A stretch of DNA of 55,741 bases from an uncultured Bacilli bacterium (GTDB lineage Bacteria > Bacillota_I > Bacilli_A > RF39 > UBA660), in NCBI GenBank assembly GCA_947629235.1, contig CANRCX010000009.1:1-55741 (forward strand), given 5' to 3'. Within the stretch, counting starts at the first letter, position 1, and each line of letters opens with the position of its first letter. The notes under the pieces are model-generated. The model made no database searches and had not been told where the DNA came from. It saw only the letters and a program-made list of their open reading frames with translations. A program made the translations under genes and the position numbers. Shown piece by piece: positions 1 to 8,766 of this stretch.

Positions 1-1
1 T

Positions 2-1261
2 AATTCAGAAATTAGTGAACTATCTTTAGTTAAAGAAGTAATGATATCAACACTCAATAATACAAAATATACATCTTCTAGTTTAAGTTCTTTACTAAAT
101 ATAGATAAGAATACTATGAGTTTATTATTTAGCTTATATAATTCTAAATATATAAAATCAAATCAAGAAATTTCATTATATAATTACGTCAATTTTATTG
201 TTAAAAATGTTATGAATAATAAGGATTATTCATCAAAATTTGATAAATCAAAGAAAGAAAAATTATCAACTATTAATAATATAATGAACAAGTCTTTAAA
301 TAATGTAAAATATACACCTACTGAAGCATTTGCAGCATTAGATATATTAAGTAATAATTTGGATAAATCTCTTGTAGATTTAATATATATGTACTATGGA
401 AGTAATAATGAATATGATGATTCATGGAAGATGACAATTGAAGAATTTATTAATTATTTAAATTCTGATATTTTAACTGATTCAAGATTTGATGATTTCA
501 TAAATTCTGAAAAAAGAACAACAATTACTGATTCTAAAAAAACAGTTGATAAATCAAAAGATTTAATAGTATCTGATAAATATTCAAGAGTTGTATTAAA
601 TACAAAATATGCTGCTGAAGATGAAGATACTTATAAATTTATTAATTCTATTCAGGATGAAATAGGTAATAATGATGATATATACATTGTTGGTAATTCT
701 CCTATGGCAGTAGAAATGAATAAAACTTTTAATAATGAATTAAATAAGATTACAATTTTAACAATGATATTTATATTTATTGTTGTTGCAATAACATTTA
801 AAGATTTAATTATTCCATTTGTTTTAGTACTTATTATTCAAACTGCTGTGTATTTAACTATGAGTGTAATTTCCATTACAGGTGGTTCAGTATATTTTAT
901 ATCTTTATTGATTGTTCAAGCTATATTAATGGGAGCTACAATAGACTATGCAATTGTTTATACATCTTATTATCGTGAATCAAGATTAACAATGGGAATT
1001 AAAGATTCTGTAATTAATGCTTATAATAAATCAATTAACACAATAATTAGTTCATCATCAATATTAATTATTGTCACATTAGTAGTAGCCGGATTTGCTT
1101 CAGCTATTGCAGCTAAAATATGTGAAACTATTTCTCAAGGTACTTTTGCATCAGTAATACTAATTCTATTTGTATTACCTGGTGTACTTGCTGCTACAGA
1201 TAAAATAATATGTAGAAAAGGATATTATAAAGAACAAATTAAGTATAAAAAACGTAAATAA
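2..1261 (+). CDS. MMPL/RND-family membrane transporter, 5'-truncated by the window edge
   Basis: The reading frame is open from base 2, so the ATG at 41 is internal and the gene starts upstream of the window. The visible 419 codons are a soluble, Lys/Asn-rich domain of about 240 residues followed by five or six hydrophobic segments. The motif GATIDYAIVYTSYYRE is the conserved membrane helix of the MMPL branch of RND transporters (GxxxDY, Asp for proton relay). This would be the C-terminal half of a protein that normally carries two such halves and exports lipids, drugs or other hydrophobic substrates using the proton gradient. The substrate cannot be told. The frame ends with a short basic tail, and an intrinsic terminator follows. 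Confidence 0.8.
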   Translation, partial: NSEISELSLVKEVMISTLNNTKYTSSSLSSLLNIDKNTMSLLFSLYNSKYIKSNQEISLYNYVNFIVKNVMNNKDYSSKFDKSKKEKLSTINNIMNKSLNNVKYTPTEAFAALDILSNNLDKSLVDLIYMYYGSNNEYDDSWKMTIEEFINYLNSDILTDSRFDDFINSEKRTTITDSKKTVDKSKDLIVSDKYSRVVLNTKYAAEDEDTYKFINSIQDEIGNNDDIYIVGNSPMAVEMNKTFNNELNKITILTMIFIFIVVAITFKDLIIPFVLVLIIQTAVYLTMSVISITGGSVYFISLLIVQAILMGATIDYAIVYTSYYRESRLTMGIKDSVINAYNKSINTIISSSSILIIVTLVVAGFASAIAAKICETISQGTFASVILILFVLPGVLAATDKIICRKGYYKEQIKYKKRK

Positions 1262-1291
1262 ATAAAAATACATTTTATTAAAAGTTCTATG

Positions 1292-1321
1292 AGCAAACTC
1301 TATATGAGATTTGCTTTTTTC
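1292..1321 (+). terminator. Intrinsic terminator after the MMPL gene
   Basis: The stem AGCAAACTC (1292-1300) pairs with GAG-A-TTTGCT (1306-1315) with one bulged A, and a run of T follows. It lies 30 bases after the stop codon. Confidence 0.7.
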
Positions 1322-1322
1322 A

Positions 1323-1331
1323 TGATATAAT
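1323..1331 (+). promoter_or_regulatory. Extended -10 promoter for the S66 peptidase gene
   Basis: TGATATAAT is a TGn extended -10 element starting two bases after the U-tract of the preceding terminator. No good -35 is visible at 17 bp. The same nonamer recurs before several other genes in the window. Confidence 0.6.
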
Positions 1332-1370
1332 GTTAGTAAGAAAAGCAATAATTATGGAGAAGGTGAAATA

Positions 1371-2432
1371 ATGATAAAACCTAAAATGTTACAAAAAGGG
1401 GATAAAATAGCTGTTGTTAGTTTGTCTAGTGGTATGTTGGGTGATGATGAATTTATTCATAAATATTATATTGCTAAAAAAAGATTAGAAGAAGAATTTG
1501 GTTTAGAAGTTATTGCTATGCCAAATGCTTTAAAGGGTAGTAAATTTGTATATGAACATCCTGAAGAAAGAGCAAAAGATTTAATGGATGCATTTAAAGA
1601 TGATACAATAAAAGGAATTTTTTGTGCTATTGGTGGAGATGATACTATAAGATTATTACCATATATAGATTATGAAGTTATAAAAAATAATCCAAAAATA
1701 TTTATGGGATATTCAGATACTACAGTTAATCATTTAATGATGAATAAAGCTGGAATAGTATCATTTTATGGACCAACAATAATGTGTGAATTTGGTGAAT
1801 ATGTAAAAATGTTTGATTATACAAAACAAGCAGTAGAAGATATATTGTTTAGTAATTCTGAAAATTATGAAATAAAATCAAGTGAAGTTTGGTCAAATGA
1901 TTTTGTTCCTTGGGATGAAAAGAATATAAATGTTACTAAAAAAACTTTAAAAGAAGAACATGGATATGAAACTTTACAAGGAACAGGCACTATAACAGGA
2001 GAGTTGTTAGGTGGATGTATTGATGTTTTTCCAATGGTAATTGGAACAGAAATATGGCCAACTAAAGAAGAATGGAAAGATAAAATATTATTATTAGAGA
2101 CAAGTGAAGAAAAACCTAGTCCTGATTTAATAACATTTTATTTAAGAAATTTAGGTGCTCAAGGTATATTTGATGTTATTAAAGGTATTATAGTTGGAAA
2201 ACCACAAGATGAAAAATACTATGAAGAATATAAAGAAGTTTATAAAAAAGTATTAAAAGAATTTAATAAAGAAGAATTACCTGTTTTATATAATGTTAAT
2301 ATAGGACATTCTTCTCCAATTGGTATATTACCATTTGGAACAGATATACAAATAGATTTTACTAACAAAAAAATATGTTTACTTGAATCTCCAACTAAGG
2401 AAAAAACACTTAATAAAATAAGAAAAAAATAA
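1371..2432 (+). CDS. S66-family serine peptidase (LD-carboxypeptidase / MccF-like)
   Basis: This is a 353-residue cytoplasmic protein, the usual length for family S66. The N-terminal GDKIAVVSLSSG, the nucleophile motif GYSD (Ser115), Glu243 in LLETSEEKPSPD and His313 in GHSSP give the expected Ser-Glu-His triad. Family members cleave the L,D bond of murein tetrapeptides in wall recycling (LdcA) or inactivate microcin C-type peptide-nucleotides (MccF). The tryptophan-containing insertion around 175-200 and the late Glu/His spacing look more MccF-like than LdcA-like, but the substrate is inferred. The SD (GGAGAAGGTG) lies just before the ATG. The gene probably reads on towards the two lipoproteins downstream. 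Confidence 0.85.
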   Translation: MIKPKMLQKGDKIAVVSLSSGMLGDDEFIHKYYIAKKRLEEEFGLEVIAMPNALKGSKFVYEHPEERAKDLMDAFKDDTIKGIFCAIGGDDTIRLLPYIDYEVIKNNPKIFMGYSDTTVNHLMMNKAGIVSFYGPTIMCEFGEYVKMFDYTKQAVEDILFSNSENYEIKSSEVWSNDFVPWDEKNINVTKKTLKEEHGYETLQGTGTITGELLGGCIDVFPMVIGTEIWPTKEEWKDKILLLETSEEKPSPDLITFYLRNLGAQGIFDVIKGIIVGKPQDEKYYEEYKEVYKKVLKEFNKEELPVLYNVNIGHSSPIGILPFGTDIQIDFTNKKICLLESPTKEKTLNKIRKK

Positions 2433-2467
2433 ATAAGTTTTTTATAATAAAAATATAAGGAGAATAT

Positions 2468-3016
2468 ATGAAAAAATTATTAATAATATTATTTGTTTTT
2501 CTATTATTTAATGGATGTAGTAATAAATATGAAGATTTTGAACATTATGATTTAACAAATTATGAAAAATTAACTTTTAAATATGTTGAAAATTTTGAAG
2601 AAAATATTTATGTACTAGCAGATATAACACCAAAAAATTATGAAATGAAAATATATGGTCTATTTTATAAAATATCTGATAATGATTACATTTTATTAGA
2701 TAAAATAGAAAATGGTTCTTTAAACGAACAAGAAAATTATTTTATTAATAATAAATTATATGTTAATGCCCATAATTCAGGAGAACATTATGAATATACA
2801 CTTTTAAAAGATAAAACAATTAAAAGAGAATTAAATTTTGATTATTCTAGTGTAGGAAAACAAATTATGATGTATTATGTAACAAAAGTAGAAGATAATT
2901 ATATTTATTATTATTCTGTAATGTATGATTCAACAATTGATCTTGAATATTGGGGTAAAGAATATATATTGAAGTGTTCTCTTGAAGACTATAAATGTGT
3001 TGATTCACAAAAATAA
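2468..3016 (+). CDS. Small lipoprotein of unknown function
   Basis: The 182-residue product begins with a lysine pair, a hydrophobic stretch and a lipobox ending in Cys17 (LFNGC), so it should be lipidated and held on the outer face of the membrane. The mature part is rich in Tyr, Asn, Glu and Asp, with no motif I recognise; its alternating hydrophobic and polar residues suggest beta strands. AAGGAG lies 6 bases before the ATG. It starts 36 bases after the S66 peptidase gene without a terminator between them, so the two may be co-transcribed. Function unknown. Confidence 0.75.
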   Translation: MKKLLIILFVFLLFNGCSNKYEDFEHYDLTNYEKLTFKYVENFEENIYVLADITPKNYEMKIYGLFYKISDNDYILLDKIENGSLNEQENYFINNKLYVNAHNSGEHYEYTLLKDKTIKRELNFDYSSVGKQIMMYYVTKVEDNYIYYYSVMYDSTIDLEYWGKEYILKCSLEDYKCVDSQK

Positions 3017-3032
3017 TAAAGAAAGGAATTTT

Positions 3033-3446
3033 ATGAAAAAAATAATATTAAGTATTCTATTAAGTGTAATATTTATTATGGCATTAACAAGTTGCATGAA
3101 AAATAATGGTAATGTAGATAATGTTAAAATAAATGAAGTAAGTTCTACATTATATTCTAAAGAAGACATTGATAATGCTATACAAACTATTAAAAATGAA
3201 TTTAAAGAAGAATGGGATGGATGTACATTAAAAGAAATCGGTTATATAGGTGATGAAAAAAATAATACATATATAGACTGGGCAAAAAGGAACAATAAAG
3301 AGGAAGTAATTGTTTTAATATCCAATTTTGAAACAGATTCATCTGTAAACAATGGATTAAATCCAAATGATGAGTATGAAGATTGGACATGGATACTAGT
3401 AAGAAATAGAAATGAAAATTGGAAACATGTGGATCATGGATATTAA
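3033..3446 (+). CDS. Small lipoprotein of unknown function
   Basis: The start at 3033 is preferred over the longer frame from 2982, because AAGAAAGGA lies just before it and the first residues then form a proper signal (MKKIILSILL) with lipobox ALTSC. The mature protein is about 115 residues, acidic, with several Trp residues near the C-terminus (WTWILV). It follows the previous lipoprotein by 16 bases and looks like its operon partner. I do not recognise the family. Confidence 0.72.
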   Translation: MKKIILSILLSVIFIMALTSCMKNNGNVDNVKINEVSSTLYSKEDIDNAIQTIKNEFKEEWDGCTLKEIGYIGDEKNNTYIDWAKRNNKEEVIVLISNFETDSSVNNGLNPNDEYEDWTWILVRNRNENWKHVDHGY

Positions 3447-3618
3447 AAATTCTAAATAAATATAAAAAATTAGGCTTTATACATAAAATATTTTGAAATA
3501 ATTAGTAATTTGTATTAGTAAAATTTAGGTAATAATTAATAGAAAAAGGACAAGAAAACATTTAAAAAAGTGAAATTTAAAAAAGATATTATTGAGTAAA
3601 AATTTATAAATTTATTAT

Positions 3619-3640
3619 GTGCATAATTTGCACTTTTTTT
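3619..3640 (+). terminator. Weak intrinsic terminator
   Basis: GTGCA (3619-3623) pairs with TGCAC (3629-3633), followed by seven T. The stem is only 5 bp, so termination may be partial. It lies in the 290-base gap between the lipoprotein and the protease gene; the rest of that gap holds only AT-rich sequence and the micro-ORF described next. Confidence 0.5.
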
Positions 3641-3679
3641 ATGAGTGATTTTAATTATAATAAAATTATAAAAGGAGGA

Positions 3680-3691
3680 ATGATTATGTAA
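3680..3691 (+). promoter_or_regulatory. Possible leader micro-ORF (Met-Ile-Met-stop) with a strong SD
   Basis: AAAGGAGG (3671-3678) is one of the strongest ribosome-binding sites in the window, yet the ATG at 3680 and the in-frame ATG at 3686 run straight into TAA. It sits 45 bases before the protease start, which has its own AAAGGAG. It could be a translated leader or simply a decayed gene start. Confidence 0.3.
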
Positions 3692-3736
3692 AAAATATAT
3701 TTAGTAAAATAAGAAATAAAAAAGGAGAAAAAATAA

Positions 3737-4912
3737 GTGAAAAAAATTTTATTAAGTTTAATTGCAATTAGTATTTTTTGTTTATCAAAAACATATGTAT
3801 ATGCTGATGAAAATTTTGATAAATATTTACAAAATAATTGGAATAAAGTTGAATTAGCAACAAAAGTAAAAAATAAGCTGTTTGATTATTATAATATACG
3901 AGATGAATTCAAAGATGAATATCCATTATATTATGGTGGCATGTATATTAATGAAGATGCTAGTAAATTAGTTATACAAATTGTAAAAAATAAGATACCA
4001 GTGGAAAATAGTGAAGAATATAAGTTTTATAATGAATTAATTACTTTAGATGAAAATATAAAAATAGAGTATGTTGAAAACTCTTTTAATGAATTAAATT
4101 ATTATAATAATACTTTATCAGATTTTATGGATTCACATAATAATATTGTGAGTTCTTATATTAGTCAAGAAAATAATAAAACAGTAGTAGAGGTTACAAA
4201 TACTAATGAATCAGTTTTAAATAATTATTTAAAAGAATTAAATAATCAACAAAAAATAAGTATTAAAAATATTTCTAATGATTTATCAAAAATAATTTTA
4301 TTTAAAAAAGGTGAGAATTCTAATGCACATATTAATGCTGGGGGTAAAATTATTATTAATCTTTTGTTAGATAGTTATTGCTCCATGGGATTTAGAACGA
4401 TGTATAATGGAGAAAAAGGGTATTTAACTGCAGGACATTGTGTAATAAATAAAGATAGTATTTTATCTGGAAAAGTAATTACCAAACAATTTGCAAATAA
4501 TCAAAAATATGATTATGCATTTATTGAAACAGGTTTACTATATTCTCCTTCAAATTCATTAGAATATCCACAAGATGGTGTAAACACTTTAGCGGTTGTT
4601 GCTTCTTCTCCTGCTACACCAGAAGGTACTTACGTTGCAAAAAATGGAACAGCAACTGGATATACTGATGGTAAAATTACTGGGTTGAATGTTACAGATC
4701 ATTATGATAATTTTAATGTAACTATACAAGGATTAGTTAGAACTAGTGTGGTATCAGATTATGGCGATAGTGGCGGTCCATTTTTTATACCAAGAACAGA
4801 TGCTCAGGGTGGTGCTATTCCTATTGGTATATTAAGTGGTGGTAGTAGTGTATATACCAATTTTACAAGTATTAATAGTTTACCATTTGCATATATGCAA
4901 GGAAGATATTAA
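3737..4912 (+). CDS. Secreted chymotrypsin-fold (S1) protease with propeptide, streptogrisin-like
   Basis: Starts at GTG with AAAGGAG ten bases upstream. Residues 1-23 form a signal peptide (cleavage near VYA-DEN). Residues 24 to about 200 resemble the propeptide of alpha-lytic protease/streptogrisins. The catalytic domain follows: TAGHC with His234, YDYAF with Asp259 and GDSGGP with Ser345, so the full triad is present. Cys215 and Cys235 match the disulphide around the catalytic His in this family (CSMGF is close to the streptogrisin start). The enzyme should fold outside the cell with the help of its propeptide and then be released by self-cleavage. The long Gly/Ser/Thr-rich stretches and the higher G+C of the catalytic part differ from the flanking genes. 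Specificity is not predictable. Confidence 0.88.
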   Translation: MKKILLSLIAISIFCLSKTYVYADENFDKYLQNNWNKVELATKVKNKLFDYYNIRDEFKDEYPLYYGGMYINEDASKLVIQIVKNKIPVENSEEYKFYNELITLDENIKIEYVENSFNELNYYNNTLSDFMDSHNNIVSSYISQENNKTVVEVTNTNESVLNNYLKELNNQQKISIKNISNDLSKIILFKKGENSNAHINAGGKIIINLLLDSYCSMGFRTMYNGEKGYLTAGHCVINKDSILSGKVITKQFANNQKYDYAFIETGLLYSPSNSLEYPQDGVNTLAVVASSPATPEGTYVAKNGTATGYTDGKITGLNVTDHYDNFNVTIQGLVRTSVVSDYGDSGGPFFIPRTDAQGGAIPIGILSGGSSVYTNFTSINSLPFAYMQGRY

Positions 4913-5023
4913 TTTTTTTAGAATTAATAATATCTATTACTTTTACACAAAGTGTTATAGCATTATATTATAAAAAATGTAGAATTATAATAAATACTAT
5001 GATAATATATAGTAGGTGATAAT

Positions 5024-5629
5024 ATGAAGAAAAGTATAAAAATAATTTTAATTACTTTAATTGTATTAATAGGAATAATTTTAATTGATACACTACAAGC
5101 AAGAATACGTAAAAGTAGTCCAATTATAAGTTGGATACAAAAATTAGATGGGAATAGTTATGTAGATAAAGGTATTTTAATTGATACATATTATTGTATA
5201 AATGGTGATGTTGAAGATGTAAGTTGGCATTTTAAAACTACAAAATATATTTGTCCAATCTATAATGATAAATTAGATAATGATACACAATATAATATAA
5301 ATAATAATTTAATATCATTAAGTATTAAAGAAAACACTTTAACAAATAAAGGTTTAATATTAATTATAGAAAACAAAACAGAAGATAAATATAACTATGG
5401 TTCATTTTATTCTCTTGAACATTTTGAAAATAATAATTGGAAAGAATTAGAAAGTGGTTCATTTACATCAATGGCATATGGTATATTGCCATATCAAAAA
5501 GTAGAAGAAACAATTGATTGGTCTTATCATAATGGTGAACTTTCACCTGGTAAATATAGAATATTAAAATCTTTTACAGATAAAAATAATGTAAAGATTA
5601 ATTCATCAGTAGAATTTGATATTGAATAA
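5024..5629 (+). CDS. Membrane-anchored protein with a bacterial Ig-like domain (Big_14-like)
   Basis: The 201-residue product has one N-terminal membrane segment (about residues 5-22) and an extracytoplasmic part. The C-terminal half (about 90-200), with a strand-turn pattern, FENNNWKELE and LSPGKYRILKSF, is typical of the Ig-like domain found in small exported proteins of Bacillota. The ribosome site is AGGTGAT three bases before the ATG. It is transcribed alone, ending at the perfect hairpin downstream. No enzyme motif is seen; a binding or sensing role is a guess. Confidence 0.6.
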   Translation: MKKSIKIILITLIVLIGIILIDTLQARIRKSSPIISWIQKLDGNSYVDKGILIDTYYCINGDVEDVSWHFKTTKYICPIYNDKLDNDTQYNINNNLISLSIKENTLTNKGLILIIENKTEDKYNYGSFYSLEHFENNNWKELESGSFTSMAYGILPYQKVEETIDWSYHNGELSPGKYRILKSFTDKNNVKINSSVEFDIE

Positions 5630-5636
5630 AATATTA

Positions 5637-5664
5637 AAAAGATAGTTAATTCTAACTATCTTTT
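5637..5664. terminator. Bidirectional intrinsic terminator
   Basis: A perfect 12-bp stem, AAAAGATAGTTA / TAACTATCTTTT, with loop ATTC. It has A and T runs on both sides and lies between convergent genes. Confidence 0.85.
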
Positions 5665-5679
5665 AATTTGCTTTTTCAA

Positions 5680-6711
5680 TTAATGAATAATATACCATGC
5701 ATTTTCTTTAAAATCATAACCAATATTTTTATAAATTTTATTATAGTCATTCATATATCGTTCAACACTTCTATAAGTAAGAGAAAATTTTTTAGCAAGT
5801 TCATTTGTTGTAACAATAGTTTTATTTTTAAAATATAGGTGCATTTTTTCTAAATATTCTATTTTATGTTTTGAAAATTTTAATTTTTTACTATTTAAAA
5901 GATATTTATAGTATATTTCAAGTAAATATTCGTTATCAAAAAAATCATTACTAACATAATATATATTACTGTATTTTAAATGATAAAAGTCTATCTTTTT
6001 TTTATCATCTGTAATTATGTATACAAATTTAAATTGATTAAATAATTTTCTATATTTTTTATCTACATTTAAAATATCTTTTTCTGATAATTTATCTTCA
6101 CCAATAATTAATAAGAAACCTTGTTTTCTTTCCAAACTTTCTAATTTATCTATATCTTTTATATATGGAAAATGAAAGTGATTTTCATCATCAATATAAT
6201 CTGTATCTCTTTTATCAAATAAATGGTAATATAGATTCCCATAAACATAAACATTTCTAGACATTTTTAATTCATTATATTTTGGATATATTTCTATTAT
6301 TTTTACAGGATAATGCTTTTCATTAATTTCATTCATTAATTCTTGTTGTTTTTTTAAAATGAAAGAATATTCTGTTTTTTCATAATCACAAACTATTTTT
6401 AATACTTTAGGTTCAATTTTTAAGAATAATATAAGATCACAATCAATAATTTTATTACTAAATAGGGGAATAGACTTCTCTATTTTAATTTGCTCTTCAA
6501 CTCTTTTTACTTCATTATCAGTTACATACCATTTTTCTGATGCTCCAAATTCTTTTGTCAATAAATCATCTAATACATTATTATAAAGGCAACCAATAGA
6601 AATAAGTTTATAAATATTTTGAATAGAAGTTTCACTTGCAGATAATACTAAAATTCTTTTATCTTGATTTTTTAAAAGAATCTTTTTTAAATTATTTAAC
6701 TTTTCTTTCAT
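5680..6711 (-). CDS. Helix-turn-helix protein with a nucleotide-kinase-like N-terminus, last gene of the degenerate-replication operon
   Basis: 343 residues. The last 60 or so (about 283-343) form a winged-helix-type DNA-binding domain: TTNELAKKFSLTYRSVERYM has the helix-turn-helix pattern of WYL/DeoR-like regulators. The N-terminal half is unassigned. VKRVEEQIKIEK followed by CDLILFLKIEPKVL resembles the region of thymidylate kinases before and after the Asp-Arg loop, but the P-loop position reads LSASETSIQNI, with no GxxxxGK, so if related it would be inactive. That resemblance is weak. AGGGAG precedes the ATG. The gene lies 70 bases after the PolC-like gene and could also have its own promoter there. 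A DNA-binding regulatory subunit for this operon is a reasonable inference. Confidence 0.6.
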   Translation of the reverse strand: MKEKLNNLKKILLKNQDKRILVLSASETSIQNIYKLISIGCLYNNVLDDLLTKEFGASEKWYVTDNEVKRVEEQIKIEKSIPLFSNKIIDCDLILFLKIEPKVLKIVCDYEKTEYSFILKKQQELMNEINEKHYPVKIIEIYPKYNELKMSRNVYVYGNLYYHLFDKRDTDYIDDENHFHFPYIKDIDKLESLERKQGFLLIIGEDKLSEKDILNVDKKYRKLFNQFKFVYIITDDKKKIDFYHLKYSNIYYVSNDFFDNEYLLEIYYKYLLNSKKLKFSKHKIEYLEKMHLYFKNKTIVTTNELAKKFSLTYRSVERYMNDYNKIYKNIGYDFKENAWYIIH

Positions 6712-6781
6712 TTTTTTCTCCCTAAAAATATTGATTATCTTTTATTTAATATAACATAAAAATATATCTTTGCATATAAAA

Positions 6782-8764
6782 TTATTTTAATTCATTAATA
6801 ACTTTATTAAATATTTCAGGGAAATGTACTTTATACCAAGCTATTTGGAAAGCTACAATTGCATAAGAAACACAATGAGATTTAGAAATTAAATAACTAA
6901 TATTATTACATTCTTTAATAAAATTTTTATCTATATTGTATTCTTTCATTATTTGTTTATATTGCATCCAAGTATGATTATCATTTTTAATTTTACCATT
7001 ACTTATAAATTTAGTAATAGAATATGCAAGATTTTCTTCCATATTGTTTTGAATAAAATAATGATATATATCTTCTTTGAATATAATATTTGAAAGTATG
7101 GAATTATTATTTTCATTATTATGAACTAAACCTATAATATTTATAAGATCATTAAAAGTTGGATACTTTAATTCTTTTAATAGTTTTTTAGCTAATGGTA
7201 TTGAAAATTCAAAAATTGAATCTGTTTTACCACTGCATAGAAAGTTGAATGTTTCTTTATCATTTAAAGGAATAGTACTTGATTTAATTTTAGTATATTT
7301 TTCTAACTTTTTAATTTCTTCTGGTAGTGTATGTCCTAAGATATTAAATTTCATTAAATGTTTTATATCATGATAATCAAAATGTGTTATATAATTATAT
7401 TTTATATCATCACATGGATATGCAATAGGGGTAAAATCATAAATATCTAGTGCTTTTGGAACAATAAATATACCACCTGGAAGTATACCAGTTATCTTTT
7501 TTGTAGATGAATCTTTTCTATTAGGAAAACCAATAACCCCAGCATGTATAATATTTTTTTTACCAAATTTTTTCTCTAAAAAATGTTCTAACTTTTTTTG
7601 AATATTTATATCAAAGTTAATTATTATATTAGGATTTTTTTCTACATTACAACCTAAAAGCATTTCATAATAAAGATTGAATCCATCTTGATTCATTAAT
7701 GTATGACAATTTGGACATTCTTTATTAGGCATATCAATTCCAATATCATATTTATTTGAAAAAGGTATATTGTTTTCATCATTAAATTCACTATATCCAC
7801 ATTTTAAACAATGATAATGACTTGGAAGGGGATTAATTTCTGTTATTCCAATTAAATATGCAAGAAAAGATGATGAAATATCTCCCCTAGGTATAGTAGA
7901 ATATCCATATTGTTTTGATTTTTCAATTAATTCTTTATAAATTAAATAAATTGATTCACTTTTAGTATTTATAACTCCAAAATTATTATTTTTATCTTTT
8001 CCATATAATTCTTCTTGTATTCTTTTTTCAACAATATCAGGAAGAGTTTTTCCATATAAACGATGAGCATTTTCATAGATTTGTTTTATAAAAATTTCTT
8101 TACTATTCTTTATTATTGGAAAGTAAATTTTATTTTTAATAATTTCTACTTTATCAATTAAACTTTCTAATTTTTTAGTATTCTTAAAGACTATTTCATT
8201 TGCTAAATCATTTTTTAGAAAAGAAAAGTTTTTAATATCTTTATTATTTGTAACTATAAGTTTTCTATTTTGTTTACATAAATTAATAATATATTTTACA
8301 TATTCTTTACTGTTTTTAATTTTGCTTGGATCAAGAATAATAAAATCATACCACATAATATCTTTTGAAATATCTTCATCACTTATATTTTCATAAATAT
8401 CAATCATATCTAAAATATCTAAACCATAGAGTAAACCATTACTAAACTTAACCATTTCTTTTTTTGTAATAACTTGTTTACCATAATGAACTAAATTTTT
8501 AGTTTTTATAGAACTTATAATTTTGTATAAATTTTTTAAACCTATTTGATTACGAACAAGAATAGTTACTGGAATAATAACTTGATTAACTAACATATCA
8601 ACTCTTAGTCCATAAATTGCTTTAATAGACAAGTTATTTTGTTTTAATATATGTTCAACTTTAGGAAAATTATCTATACTATTATGATTTATAATTGTAA
8701 TACAATTGTTATTTATGCTAGTCGCGTTTAATAATTCTTGATTATTTAATTTGTTTTCTTTCAT
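6782..8764 (-). CDS. Catalytically dead, shortened PolC-type DNA polymerase III alpha paralogue
   Basis: 660 residues against about 1,440 for PolC. Residues 40-115 match the PHP region that in PolC flanks the proofreading domain (AIYGL then GLKNLYK), but the exonuclease itself is missing. Residues 285-660 follow the polymerase palm to fingers closely: ITEINPLPSHYHCLKCGYSEF, the four-Cys zinc site (Cys319, Cys322, Cys350, Cys353), PGGIFIVP, IYDFTPI and THFDYHDIKHL. The catalytic aspartates are lost: PDIDLNFS reads PNIIINFD (Asn379, Ile381), and the third, in KLDILGH, reads KFNILGH (Asn474). The protein stops right after the YFKVHYP-like segment, so the C-terminal HhH/OB/tau-binding parts are absent. 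It therefore cannot polymerise DNA, but may still bind template or clamp-loader partners. The start has AAGGAG inside the end of the preceding gene, so it is translated in an operon. Confidence 0.85.
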   Translation of the reverse strand: MKENKLNNQELLNATSINNNCITIINHNSIDNFPKVEHILKQNNLSIKAIYGLRVDMLVNQVIIPVTILVRNQIGLKNLYKIISSIKTKNLVHYGKQVITKKEMVKFSNGLLYGLDILDMIDIYENISDEDISKDIMWYDFIILDPSKIKNSKEYVKYIINLCKQNRKLIVTNNKDIKNFSFLKNDLANEIVFKNTKKLESLIDKVEIIKNKIYFPIIKNSKEIFIKQIYENAHRLYGKTLPDIVEKRIQEELYGKDKNNNFGVINTKSESIYLIYKELIEKSKQYGYSTIPRGDISSSFLAYLIGITEINPLPSHYHCLKCGYSEFNDENNIPFSNKYDIGIDMPNKECPNCHTLMNQDGFNLYYEMLLGCNVEKNPNIIINFDINIQKKLEHFLEKKFGKKNIIHAGVIGFPNRKDSSTKKITGILPGGIFIVPKALDIYDFTPIAYPCDDIKYNYITHFDYHDIKHLMKFNILGHTLPEEIKKLEKYTKIKSSTIPLNDKETFNFLCSGKTDSIFEFSIPLAKKLLKELKYPTFNDLINIIGLVHNNENNNSILSNIIFKEDIYHYFIQNNMEENLAYSITKFISNGKIKNDNHTWMQYKQIMKEYNIDKNFIKECNNISYLISKSHCVSYAIVAFQIAWYKVHFPEIFNKVINELK

Positions 8765-8766
8765 CT

